7,433 nucleotides of DNA, taken from contig JAIRSQ010000115.1 of the NCBI GenBank assembly GCA_031255395.1, positions 1 through 7,433 of the forward strand. Direction: 5' to 3'. The notes beneath the pieces were generated by a model. It did no database searches. It saw only the letters and a list, made by a program, of their open reading frames with translations, and was not told the DNA's origin. The position numbers were made by a program, and so were the translations under genes. The stretch is from Spirochaetaceae bacterium. GTDB lineage: Bacteria; Spirochaetota; Spirochaetia; Treponematales; Breznakiellaceae. Shown piece by piece: positions 1 through 6,601 of the stretch; positions within the stretch are counted from its first letter, which is position 1, and the number at the start of each line of letters is the position of its first letter.

Positions 1-747
1 ATCAAGGGCGGGGGCGGCAAGATGTCCAGCTCGCAGGGCAAGGTGGTAGACCTGCCGACCCTGTTGCGGGTCTACACGCCGGAAATCGTCCGCTTCATGT
101 TCGCCGGCACGAGGCCGAACACCGAGTTTACCATATCGTTTGACCTTGACGTTATAAAGATATATGAAGATTATGACCGCACCGAGCGTATAGCTTGGAA
201 GGTGGAGTCGGCAAAGGACGAGACAGCGTACAAAAAGGCGCGGCGGATCTACGAACTGTCACAGGTTTCAGACGTACCCGCCGTGATGCCGTACCATGCC
301 CCGTTCCGCCATCTATGCAGCCTGCTCCAGATAGCGGACGGCAACATTGATGCTGTCATCGCGGGCTTTGACGACATAAAGCCGGAGCAGGAATCGGCTC
401 TGCGGGCGCGTTGCGTCTGCGCGATGAACTGGAGAAACGATTACGCGCCTGAAGAATTTTGCTTTAAGCTACGCGGCGCGGGCGAGCGGGCCGAGTTGGG
501 CGATACGGAAGCGGCGGCCGTGCGAGAACTCAGGGACGGCGTTATAACCGGAATAGAAAAGTTTGAGGATGACAAGGCCTGCGCCCAGGCGATTTACGAC
601 ACGGCTGCCCGTTGCGGCATCGAGGGCAAGGCCCTTTTCCGCGCCGCCTACCTGGCGCTGATCGGCAAAGAGCAGGGGCCCCGTCTTGCCCCGTTCCTTC
701 GCGGCATCGGGAAGGAACGGCTTCTCGCCATACTTTCGGAGTACTAA
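1..747 (+). CDS. lysS: Lysine--tRNA ligase, class I (C-terminal part; 5' end outside window)
   Basis: This is the last 248 residues of a class I lysyl-tRNA synthetase, which charges tRNA-Lys with lysine in the cytoplasm using a Rossmann-fold catalytic core. The reading frame is open from base 1. The class I signature KMSSS is visible at about residues 7-11 of the fragment (KMSSSQG, with Gln where Lys is common), preceded by a Gly-rich stretch. Next comes the segment RPNTEFTISFDLDVIKIYED, which is characteristic of archaeal and spirochaetal class I LysRS, and then the alpha-helical anticodon-binding region. The HIGH motif and N-terminal half must lie upstream of the window. The class I enzyme is unrelated to the usual bacterial class II LysRS, so this gene is the best lineage hint here and points to a spirochaete. 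GC is visibly higher than in the signalling genes that follow. The family call is firm. The symbol is uncertain because class I enzymes are named lysS or lysK in different genomes. Confidence 0.93.
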   Translation: MKGGGGKMSSSQGKVVDLPTLLRVYTPEIVRFMFAGTRPNTEFTISFDLDVIKIYEDYDRTERIAWKVESAKDETAYKKARRIYELSQVSDVPAVMPYHAPFRHLCSLLQIADGNIDAVIAGFDDIKPEQESALRARCVCAMNWRNDYAPEEFCFKLRGAGERAELGDTEAAAVRELRDGVITGIEKFEDDKACAQAIYDTAARCGIEGKALFRAAYLALIGKEQGPRLAPFLRGIGKERLLAILSEY

Positions 748-761
748 ATCGCTCCGGAAGT
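732..761 (+). terminator. Hairpin over the lysS stop codon, possible terminator
   Basis: The arms ACTTTCGGAG (732-741) and CTCCGGAAGT (752-761) can pair over all 10 positions with a single U-G wobble. The 10-nt loop contains the TAA stop codon of lysS (745-747). Only three T residues (761-763) follow before the sequence turns GC-rich, so this is not a textbook intrinsic terminator. It could act as a weak terminator or as a 3'-end stabiliser that separates lysS from the cassette starting at 841. The hairpin is seen directly; its function is inferred. Confidence 0.45.
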
Positions 762-794
762 TTACGGGGCAAACGCGGGGATTTAACAAAAAAT

Positions 795-823
795 TATACA
801 AATGAAAGAAAATATGATATGAT
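795..823 (+). promoter_or_regulatory. Candidate sigma-70-type promoter for the signalling cassette
   Basis: A possible -35 element TATACA (795-800, 4 of 6 to TTGACA) and a -10 element TATGAT (818-823, 5 of 6 to TATAAT) are separated by 17 nt. The region is AT-rich between two GC-richer stretches. A second TATGAT overlaps at 813-818. Initiation about 7 nt downstream of the -10 would fall near 830, right at the ribosome binding site, giving an unusually short leader of about 10 nt. It is supported by pattern only. Confidence 0.4.
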
Positions 824-829
824 AGATAT

Positions 830-837
830 AGGAGGAG
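830..837 (+). promoter_or_regulatory. Strong ribosome binding site of the response regulator gene
   Basis: AGGAGGAG lies just before the ATG at 841. The AGGAGG core (830-835) is 5 nt from the start, which is near-consensus and the strongest Shine-Dalgarno in the window. It fixes the start of the CheY-like gene and implies efficient translation of the first gene of the cassette. Confidence 0.8.
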
Positions 838-840
838 AGT

Positions 841-1227
841 ATGACGATTTTGGTTGTGGACGATTCGAAGATCATGCGTAATATAGTAAAGAATCATTTT
901 AGCGGGCTTGGCTATAAATGCGATTATATAGAGGCGGATAACGGGATGACGGCTTTGCAGTTGCTTGGGACGCATTCCGTTCATCTGGTGCTGCTTGACT
1001 GGAATATGCCGCAACTTTCCGGACTGGATTTCCTAAAAAAGGCGCGCGCCATGCCGCAGTACAAAACGCTGCCGATAGTGATGGTAACAAGCGAGTCGGC
1101 GCGCTACAACGTGATAGAGGCGCTGAAAAACGGAGCGACCGACTACATCATTAAGCCTATTAACGACAAGAATTTCAGGGACAAGATTTCAAAGATTGAT
1201 TTTTCAAAGGTTGGAAATCATAAATAA
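841..1227 (+). CDS. CheY-like single-domain response regulator
   Basis: This 128-residue protein is one receiver domain with no output domain, the length typical of CheY. The acidic pair Asp7-Asp8 binds Mg2+, Asp53 in the segment LLDWNMPQLSG is the phosphoacceptor, Thr83 (VMVTSES) is the switch Thr/Ser, Tyr102 the switch aromatic residue, and Lys105 (Lys-Pro) the conserved lysine. The DWNMP stretch around the phosphorylation site matches that of chemotaxis CheY. The protein is expected to be cytoplasmic and to work by binding a partner when phosphorylated. It is followed 22 nt later by a CheX-type phosphatase and then by a CheA-like kinase, so it is probably the substrate of both. Whether it binds the flagellar motor or another target cannot be read from the sequence, so no cheY symbol is given. 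A candidate promoter and a strong ribosome binding site precede it. Confidence 0.93.
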   Translation: MTILVVDDSKIMRNIVKNHFSGLGYKCDYIEADNGMTALQLLGTHSVHLVLLDWNMPQLSGLDFLKKARAMPQYKTLPIVMVTSESARYNVIEALKNGATDYIIKPINDKNFRDKISKIDFSKVGNHK

Positions 1228-1249
1228 GCGAAATTGGAGGCCGTATTCT

Positions 1250-1735
1250 ATGGAAAGGTATATACAGCCGTTCATTGATGTCAGTAAAAGCGTGTTCAAA
1301 AAACTTTTGAACGCCGATATCGACGCGGGACGTCCGCATTTTTCCGATCAGGCGTCTTATCCAAACTGGGATATTTCCGGCGTAATCGGGCTTACCGGCG
1401 AGGCGCTTGGCGCGGTTGTCATTTCCATGAAAAAAGATCTTGCGATTAAGCTGGCGGGAATTTTGACAAACAAGGAATATGATGATTTTAACGAGGACGT
1501 TCTGGACTGCGTCGGCGAGATTATAAATATTATCGCGGGCAACGTTAAGCATGATCTGGAAAACGCGTTCAAACTTGTTATTTCGCTGCCTACGGTCATA
1601 AACGGTGATAACCATACGATACAATGGCCGCAGACAGACGCCCGCATAATATGCATTCCGTTCGAGATTTTTACGGACAAAAAGTTTTATATTTCTGTCG
1701 CTATTGAAGCGCTGAATAATGTCGGGAATGGCTGA
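1250..1735 (+). CDS. CheX-like response-regulator phosphatase
   Basis: This 161-residue protein belongs to the CheX/CheC/FliY phosphatase group, which dephosphorylates CheY-P. The family signature is at residues 89-98 (GEIINIIAGN): Glu90 and Asn93 form the ExxN active-site pair that in CheX positions the attacking water. The N-terminal segment (MERYIQPFIDVSKSVFKKLL) is the usual CheX opening helix. Only one ExxN motif is visible, as in CheX and unlike two-site CheC. The ATG at 1250 is chosen because TGGAGG (1235-1240) lies 9 nt upstream; an in-frame ATG at 1196 would add 18 residues that overlap the response regulator gene and lack a ribosome binding site. The gene's last 17 nt overlap the start of the kinase gene, suggesting translational coupling. 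It probably acts on the CheY-like protein encoded just upstream. Spirochaetes commonly use CheX in place of CheZ. Confidence 0.87.
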   Translation: MERYIQPFIDVSKSVFKKLLNADIDAGRPHFSDQASYPNWDISGVIGLTGEALGAVVISMKKDLAIKLAGILTNKEYDDFNEDVLDCVGEIINIIAGNVKHDLENAFKLVISLPTVINGDNHTIQWPQTDARIICIPFEIFTDKKFYISVAIEALNNVGNG

Positions 1736-3725
1736 CTTTAAGTCCGGTATATCCAATTTTCTCCTGAGCGGGAAATTCAAACCAAGCGGCGCTTCCTTGT
1801 TCGCGATGGAAGACGCGGCCGTGCGCTATGTCGCGCTTAACATAACGCTGATTGCCGGAACGGCCATTTTTCTGGTTTATCCGTTGCTGTTTTGGCAACG
1901 GGACGCCGGCATGCGTACCGCGGAAGTGTGCGTAACCATTGCCGCAATATGCGTCGGCGGAATTATTGCCCTTAGAACAAGGCTGCCTTTTTTTAACGTC
2001 GCCGTTATTCCCATTGCCGCATTCGCGATTGCCGGAATCGTTTTCCTGCGCATAGGCGCGGCGGGCGGATTCTCGTGCGTATGGATATTTATTGTGCCGC
2101 CTATGGCTTATTCAGTTTTCGGCATAAGGACAGGGGCAGCGTTTTCGTTCGCGGTTCTGGCCGCCGCCGCCGCCGTTTTTTTCATTCCCGGACTGGCTTA
2201 TTACGAATATTCTTTGGATCAATCGTTCCGCGTTATAAGCGTGTATTCGCTGTTGCTTGTCATTATATTTATATACGAACTCGTGCGCGTGTCAAAAAGC
2301 AGGAGCGTTAACAGGCTTAACCGCGCTCTTAAATATGAACGCGATGAATTTGCGGTGATGCTGAATCATTTGAAAACGGGAATATTCCTGATGGACAAGG
2401 ATTTAATAATTCAGGAGCCTTATTCCGAACTGCTGCACAGCATTCTGGACACGCGCTATTTGAGCGGCAGGAAATTTACAAGCCTGCTGACATCCTGCCT
2501 TACAAGCGCCGAAATTTCGACAATAACCGATTTTTTTGACATGGTTATCACGCGGCGGTTTGACGACGAAATGCTGGAAGATATAAATCCGCTTCATGAA
2601 TTAAATTATAAATCCGACGGATCGGCGGTTCCCAAAATACTAAAATGCGCTTTCACGCCGATAAACCGCGAATCCGGCGTTACGCTGATAATGGGAGACA
2701 TAGAAGACATAACCGCAAAGGTCGAACTGCAAAAAAAATTGCAACAGGAAGAAGTTAAACGGCATGATGAAATGAGCGCTCTGTTTGAAATGCTTCAAAT
2801 TGACAGGAGCGTTTTTAACGATTTTATAGAAGACGTGGAGTATGAATTTGACACGATAAACGATATTCTAAAAAACTCAAAAATTTCCTCGAAAGACGCC
2901 CTGACCGATATCTTCCAGTCAATCCACGCGATAAAATCCAATTCGATAATAATCGGGCTTAACAGCTACAGCAAGAAAATTCATGATATTGAAACGTTTA
3001 TCAGGCAGTTGCGGGAAAAGGCCGAAGTCAGCTTTGACGATATTCTGGCCCTTACCGTCCGAATAGACGAAATTATGAAAAACAAGGACGGGTTTAAGAC
3101 AAGCGTCGAAAAAATAAAGTCGTTCAGCTCGGACGAAGGCAGGAAAAGCGCAGTCGATATTTTGTCCGAAAGCCTTAACCGGGCGGCGCAGCGCGCCGCG
3201 GGCAATATGGGGAAAAAGGCGGTACTGAACTTTGACGGCATAGACGCGGAAGCCCTTGACCGCGCGCCGCGGCGCGCGGTCAAGGAAGCGTTGCTGCAGC
3301 TTGTCCGTAACGCGGCGTTTCACGGCATAGAAAGCCCGGAAGAGCGCGTCAGGGCGGGGAAAAAAGAATACGGCCTAATTACCGTTTCGTTAAAACGCGA
3401 AGGTGAAAAGATACATATTAAACTTCAAGATGACGGTCGCGGACTTGATTTTGAAAAAATAAAGGAACGCGCCGAACGGATGCACATTATTAAAAAAGAC
3501 GAGAACGTAGAAAACAAAAACCGTATTTTTCAGGCAATTTTTATGCCGGGCTTTAGCACGGCTGACAGCGCCGGAATGTACGCAGGACGCGGGATAGGGC
3601 TTAATCTTGTATATTCCCGCATCAAAGAGCATGACGGCGCGATAAAAACTCAAACTGAGGCCGGCAAAGGCACAATTTTTCATATATTTTTGCCTGTGGA
3701 AAAGCTGTCCGGCGAGGAGGATTAA
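1719..3725 (+). CDS. Membrane-bound CheA-like histidine kinase: TM region, PAS-like, Hpt, CheA P4-type ATPase
   Basis: The product has 668 residues. About six hydrophobic segments lie at residues 37-57, 67-85, 92-110, 119-134, 138-158 and 171-188. A PAS-like region follows (about 207-333), ending in the typical GDIEDIT transition to a coiled coil (333-358). An Hpt domain spans about 360-455 with HAIKSNSIIIGL, His403 being the likely phosphoacceptor. A CheA P4-type ATPase domain fills about 500-660: N-box LLQLVRNAAFHGIE (Asn531), G1 box DDGRGLD (571-577), the MPGFST segment, and G2 box GRGIGL (623-628). No DHp H-box, CheY-binding P2, full-length P3 dimerisation domain or CheW-binding P5 is seen. 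It should sense a membrane or PAS-borne signal and phosphorylate the CheY-like protein. The start at 1719 overlaps the CheX gene; ATG at 1728 is an alternative, and both have weak ribosome binding sites. The ligand is unknown. Confidence 0.88.
   Translation: MSGMADFKSGISNFLLSGKFKPSGASLFAMEDAAVRYVALNITLIAGTAIFLVYPLLFWQRDAGMRTAEVCVTIAAICVGGIIALRTRLPFFNVAVIPIAAFAIAGIVFLRIGAAGGFSCVWIFIVPPMAYSVFGIRTGAAFSFAVLAAAAAVFFIPGLAYYEYSLDQSFRVISVYSLLLVIIFIYELVRVSKSRSVNRLNRALKYERDEFAVMLNHLKTGIFLMDKDLIIQEPYSELLHSILDTRYLSGRKFTSLLTSCLTSAEISTITDFFDMVITRRFDDEMLEDINPLHELNYKSDGSAVPKILKCAFTPINRESGVTLIMGDIEDITAKVELQKKLQQEEVKRHDEMSALFEMLQIDRSVFNDFIEDVEYEFDTINDILKNSKISSKDALTDIFQSIHAIKSNSIIIGLNSYSKKIHDIETFIRQLREKAEVSFDDILALTVRIDEIMKNKDGFKTSVEKIKSFSSDEGRKSAVDILSESLNRAAQRAAGNMGKKAVLNFDGIDAEALDRAPRRAVKEALLQLVRNAAFHGIESPEERVRAGKKEYGLITVSLKREGEKIHIKLQDDGRGLDFEKIKERAERMHIIKKDENVENKNRIFQAIFMPGFSTADSAGMYAGRGIGLNLVYSRIKEHDGAIKTQTEAGKGTIFHIFLPVEKLSGEED
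2160..2182 (+). repeat. (GCC)5 microsatellite followed by a run of seven T
   Basis: Five GCC triplets (2160-2174) encode Ala148-Ala152 in the fifth membrane segment of the kinase. They are followed by G and then seven T residues (2176-2182) encoding part of Val-Phe-Phe. Triplet slippage would change the helix length by single alanines; slippage in the T run would shift the frame. Both repeats are short, so this is a minor feature. Confidence 0.7.
3183..3199. repeat. GC-rich inverted repeat in the kinase gene (7-bp arms)
   Basis: GCGGCGC and GCGCCGC are perfect reverse complements around a 3-nt centre AGC. The repeat codes for part of the helix (residues about 489-494) just before the ATPase domain and sits 54 nt upstream of the 32-bp palindrome at 3254. 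It is short enough to be chance in an Ala/Arg-rich coding stretch. Confidence 0.6.
3254..3285. repeat. Perfect 32-bp palindrome inside the kinase gene
   Basis: The 16-nt half CCTTGACCGCGCGCCG is followed directly by its exact reverse complement with no spacer. All 16 pairs match, and symmetry breaks at 3253/3286. The centre contains CCGCGG. The palindrome encodes the Leu-Asp-Arg-Ala-Pro-Arg-Arg-Ala-Val-Lys part of the first helix of the ATPase domain (about residues 513-522). It is strongly GC-rich (26 of 32) within a gene that is roughly 45% GC. From memory, this segment aligns to CheA P4 without extra residues, so it is not an obvious in-frame insertion. It could be a dimeric-protein binding site, a cruciform or hairpin, or chance. 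The symmetry is seen directly; any function is inferred. Confidence 0.95.
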
Positions 3726-3732
3726 AGCATTT

Positions 3733-4932
3733 ATGAACAAATTATTACCGTTAAAAATAAAACCAAATCCAAAAACGATACAAAATATTGTGTTCGGCGT
3801 GGTTCTTATAGCGCTCTTTCTGCTTGTATGCAAATTGTTCGCGCCTTTTTTTACGATATTGCTATGGTCAATAATTCTCTTTGTAATAATAAACCCGTTG
3901 CATAAGCGTATAACAAAGAATATTGATTTTTCGAAACGAAGGGGCAAACTCTTAAAAAGCCTTTTTGCCGGACTGTTCTCTATCGCCACGGCCGTATTGC
4001 TTCTGATCCCTATACTGTTCGTCCTGTCGCAGGTTACGCATCAGATTATGGAACTTGTAAATATCGCCCGCAAGACATTCCGCGAAAACCCAAGCATATT
4101 GCAAGAAGTATTGGAGCGGTTTTCGGAATTTATCTCGGAAATATCGGCGAATCAGGTAAATATCAGCGCCGCCGAGATTCAGCAGCGCCTGCTTTCCCTG
4201 TTAAACAACGGCATTGACAATGTGCTTAATTTCTCAAAGAGCATTGCCCTTAATATAAGCACCTTTGTCGTCAGTCTTGTTTTTATGGTCTTTTGCCTTT
4301 TTTTCTTTTACCTCGACGGCGCGTACCTTTCGTCCCTTGTGCTTAATAACTTTCCCATCAAAGAGGAATATTTGACCGCGCTGGTAAAAAAATTCATGGA
4401 TATTATCAAGAATTTATTTTTGGGATACATTATGGTAGCTATCGTTCAGGCGATTCTTGCCTATATAATATTTGCTATATTCAGGATAAACGGCGCGATG
4501 GTATTCGCCTGCCTTACGTTCATCTGTGTGTTTATTCCGATGTTCGGCGGCGCAATCATCTGGCTGCCGTTGGGCTTGTCAATAATAATTAGTGGCGAAC
4601 CGATACGCGGCGCGCTGTTTCTGGTTATATCGGGAGTATTCATTTCCTTGCTGGATAATATCTTCCGTCCGCTTTTTCTGCAAGACCGCATACAGTTGCA
4701 TCCTTTAATCATTTTTTTTGCCATAATGGGCGGTGTCAGTTCTTACGGTTTTAACGGAATCGTGCTGGGGCCAATCGCCGTAATACTTTTCCTTACCGTC
4801 CTTGACCTCTTTTTAACGGAACACCATATTGACCATAAAAATCCGATGCCGGAGCAGTCCGCCCTAACGAAACAGGCGGGCGCGAATGCGAGCGCCGCTC
4901 CGGATAAAAATACGGATAACGGAGACAATTAA
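3733..4932 (+). CDS. AI-2E / PerM family membrane transporter
   Basis: This 399-residue integral membrane protein fits the AI-2E family transporter group (PF01594; TqsA, PerM and sodium/proton antiporter relatives) in length and layout. Two N-terminal membrane helices (about 17-55) and a third at 76-100 are followed by an amphipathic soluble stretch (about 101-170), then helices near 173-193, 228-250, 254-282 and 291-307, and a final pair at 322-361. The family's C-terminal signature is present at 333-349 (GGVSSYGFNGIVLGPIA), as is the LLDNIFRPLFL segment at 306-316. The tail from about 363 is hydrophilic and low in complexity. Substrate cannot be assigned; family members have been linked to autoinducer-2 export, cation antiport and other roles. 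GAGGAGG (3714-3720), inside the end of the kinase gene, is the likely ribosome binding site, 12 nt from the ATG. Only 7 nt separate it from the kinase gene, so co-transcription is likely. Confidence 0.88.
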   Translation: MNKLLPLKIKPNPKTIQNIVFGVVLIALFLLVCKLFAPFFTILLWSIILFVIINPLHKRITKNIDFSKRRGKLLKSLFAGLFSIATAVLLLIPILFVLSQVTHQIMELVNIARKTFRENPSILQEVLERFSEFISEISANQVNISAAEIQQRLLSLLNNGIDNVLNFSKSIALNISTFVVSLVFMVFCLFFFYLDGAYLSSLVLNNFPIKEEYLTALVKKFMDIIKNLFLGYIMVAIVQAILAYIIFAIFRINGAMVFACLTFICVFIPMFGGAIIWLPLGLSIIISGEPIRGALFLVISGVFISLLDNIFRPLFLQDRIQLHPLIIFFAIMGGVSSYGFNGIVLGPIAVILFLTVLDLFLTEHHIDHKNPMPEQSALTKQAGANASAAPDKNTDNGDN

Positions 4933-5229
4933 ATGCGGGATATTTCAGAAAAAAAACCCGACGGCGCGATAATAACGGTTACAGGAACCGATCACGCCGG
5001 AATTATCGCGAAGGTGAGCACTTTTCTTGCGGAACACGATGTTAATATCGAGGACATAAGCCAAACAATCCTGTCGGGCAACTTTGTAATGCTGATGATG
5101 GTCGATCTTTCAAAAAGCGCCAGCGCGCTTGAATCGCTAAAACATGAATTAAACGAGATCGGAAAATCCCTAAACGTTTCAATCAGCATGATGCATGAAA
5201 AAGTTTTCAGCGCTATGCACAGAATTTAA
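4933..5229 (+). CDS. ACT-domain protein, UPF0237 family
   Basis: This 98-residue protein is essentially one ACT domain (about residues 12-88). The signature is GTDHAGIIAKVSTFLAEHDV followed by Asn-Ile-Glu-Asp-Ile-Ser-Gln, which is the UPF0237 (GcvR-like) form. ACT domains usually bind amino acids or other small ligands as dimers and regulate a partner protein. The ATG directly follows the TAA of the transporter gene (4930-4932), with GGAGA (4921-4925) as ribosome binding site, so translation is probably coupled. It lies 10 nt upstream of a UPF0210 gene; this neighbour pair recurs in other bacteria such as streptococci, which suggests that the ACT protein senses a ligand for the UPF0210 protein. 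The ligand is not identified. Confidence 0.9.
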   Translation: MRDISEKKPDGAIITVTGTDHAGIIAKVSTFLAEHDVNIEDISQTILSGNFVMLMMVDLSKSASALESLKHELNEIGKSLNVSISMMHEKVFSAMHRI

Positions 5230-5239
5230 AGGAAAGTAA

Positions 5240-6601
5240 ATGTTGTTCACTACGAAAGAGATAACTGAAACCGTCGATATGATTACTCGCCAGAATCTTG
5301 ACATCCGATGCATCACGCTTGGCATATCGCTTCTTGACTGCGTCGCCGGAAGCGGGACAGAGACAAGACGGCGCGTCAAAGAAAAAATCCTGCGCGTGGC
5401 CGGGAAACTCTCGAAGACAGGGCTCGATATTGAAAACGAATTCGGCATTCCCGTCATAAACAAGCGTATCGCCGTAACGCCGCTGGCGCTTGTCGCCGCT
5501 TCGTCTGAAGACCTTGATTATACGCCATACGCGCGGACTTTGGACGAATGCGCGAAAACGCTGAACATTGATTTCATTGGCGGCTTTTCGGCCCTCGTTC
5601 AAAAGGGTTTTACCGAGGGCGACAGACGCCTGATAAACTCGATACCGGGCGCGCTGTCATGCACGGAGCGCGTTTGCTCGTCCGTAAACGCGGCAAGCTC
5701 CAAATCCGGCATCAATATGGATGCCGTGGCGCTTATGGGCAAGATCATAAAACAAACGGCTGAAAAAACGGCCGCGCAAGGCGCGCTGGGCTGCGCTAAA
5801 CTTGTCGTATTTTGCAACGCTCCCGAAGACAACCCGTTCATGGCGGGGGCTTTTCACGGGCCGGGCGAACCGGAAAGCTGCCTGAATGTCGGCGTTTCCG
5901 GGCCGGGCGTCATAAAGTCCGCCATCGAAAACTGCGGTTCCATGCCTTTCGACGAACTGGCGGACGTAATCAAAAAAACCTCGTTCAAGATCACGCGGAT
6001 GGGGCAGCTTGTCGGGCGCGAAGCCGCAAAACGTCTCGGCGTTCCGTTTGGCATACTCGACCTGTCGCTTGCCCCGACTCCCGCCATAGGCGATTCTGTC
6101 GCCCGCATACTCGAAGGGATGGGGTTGGCAAGAGCGGGAGCGCACGGCTCAACGGCGGCCCTCGCCATGCTCACAGACATGGTAAAAAAAGGCGGCGTCA
6201 TGGCCTCCACGCACGTCGGCGGATTTTCGGGAGCGTTCATTCCTGTATCGGAGGACGAAGGCATGGTAGCCGCCGTCAAATCCGGCTCGATAAACATCGA
6301 CAAGCTGGAAGCGCTGACCTCCGTCTGCTCTGTCGGCCTTGACATGGTTGCCGTGCCGGGCAACACGGACGCTGACACGATCTCGGCAATCATAGCGGAC
6401 GAAATGGCGATCGGCATGGTCAACAACAAGACGACAGCCGTCCGCCTGATTCCCGCTCCGGGCAAAAATGCCGGCGACTGGGTAGAGTTCGGTGGTCTTC
6501 TTGGCGCGGCTCCTGTCATGCCACTCAACACGGCAGGTTGCGCCGACTTCATCGCCCGTGGCGGACGTATCCCTGCCCCGATCCACAGCTTCAAAAATTG
6601 A
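5240..6601 (+). CDS. PFL family protein, UPF0210 / DUF711
   Basis: This 453-residue protein matches the UPF0210 (DUF711) family in full length. The most telling segment is at residues 191-208 ([18 protein letters not shown]), continuing into the Gly-rich [14 protein letters not shown]. The C-terminal part carries the family's [13 protein letters not shown] stretch (about 418-430). The family is placed near pyruvate formate-lyase/ribonucleotide-reductase-like folds by structure, but the reaction is unknown; I see no C-terminal glycyl-radical motif and do not propose formate-lyase activity. No signal peptide or membrane helix is visible, so it is likely cytoplasmic. The start is supported by AAAGGAAAG (5228-5236), directly upstream of the ATG. 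The ACT-domain gene lies 10 nt upstream. GC is clearly higher than in the transporter and kinase genes (about 57% in sampled lines). Confidence 0.92.
   Translation: MLFTTKEITETVDMITRQNLDIRCITLGISLLDCVAGSGTETRRRVKEKILRVAGKLSKTGLDIENEFGIPVINKRIAVTPLALVAASSEDLDYTPYARTLDECAKTLNIDFIGGFSALVQKGFTEGDRRLINSIPGALSCTERVCSSVNAASSKSGINMDAVALMGKIIKQTAEKTAAQGALGCAKLVVFCNAPEDNPFMAGAFHGPGEPESCLNVGVSGPGVIKSAIENCGSMPFDELADVIKKTSFKITRMGQLVGREAAKRLGVPFGILDLSLAPTPAIGDSVARILEGMGLARAGAHGSTAALAMLTDMVKKGGVMASTHVGGFSGAFIPVSEDEGMVAAVKSGSINIDKLEALTSVCSVGLDMVAVPGNTDADTISAIIADEMAIGMVNNKTTAVRLIPAPGKNAGDWVEFGGLLGAAPVMPLNTAGCADFIARGGRIPAPIHSFKN

Noticed and set aside
469..1014. Minus-strand open frame (181 codons) across the lysS end and the response regulator start
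   Set aside because: It overlaps two well-supported + strand genes and the intergenic promoter region; the translation resembles no known protein.
1041..1050. GGCGCGCGCC 10-bp palindrome in the response regulator gene
   Set aside because: It is short and expected by chance in GC-rich codons; no second copy or positional logic was seen.
1196..1249. Upstream ATG extension of the CheX-like gene
   Set aside because: It overlaps the response regulator gene, has no ribosome binding site, and the added residues do not resemble the CheX N-terminus; the ATG at 1250 has TGGAGG at good spacing.
3733..4932. Autoinducer-2 export as the assigned function
   Set aside because: The family is functionally diverse and nothing in the sequence or neighbours (no luxS or lsr genes) shows AI-2 as substrate.
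5812..6342. Second + strand open frame (176 codons) inside the UPF0210 gene
   Set aside because: It is an out-of-frame Arg/His-rich translation typical of a GC-rich gene's alternative frame.
5240..6601. Pyruvate formate-lyase activity for the PFL family protein
   Set aside because: The family name reflects a fold relationship; no C-terminal glycyl-radical motif is visible and no activating-enzyme gene is nearby.
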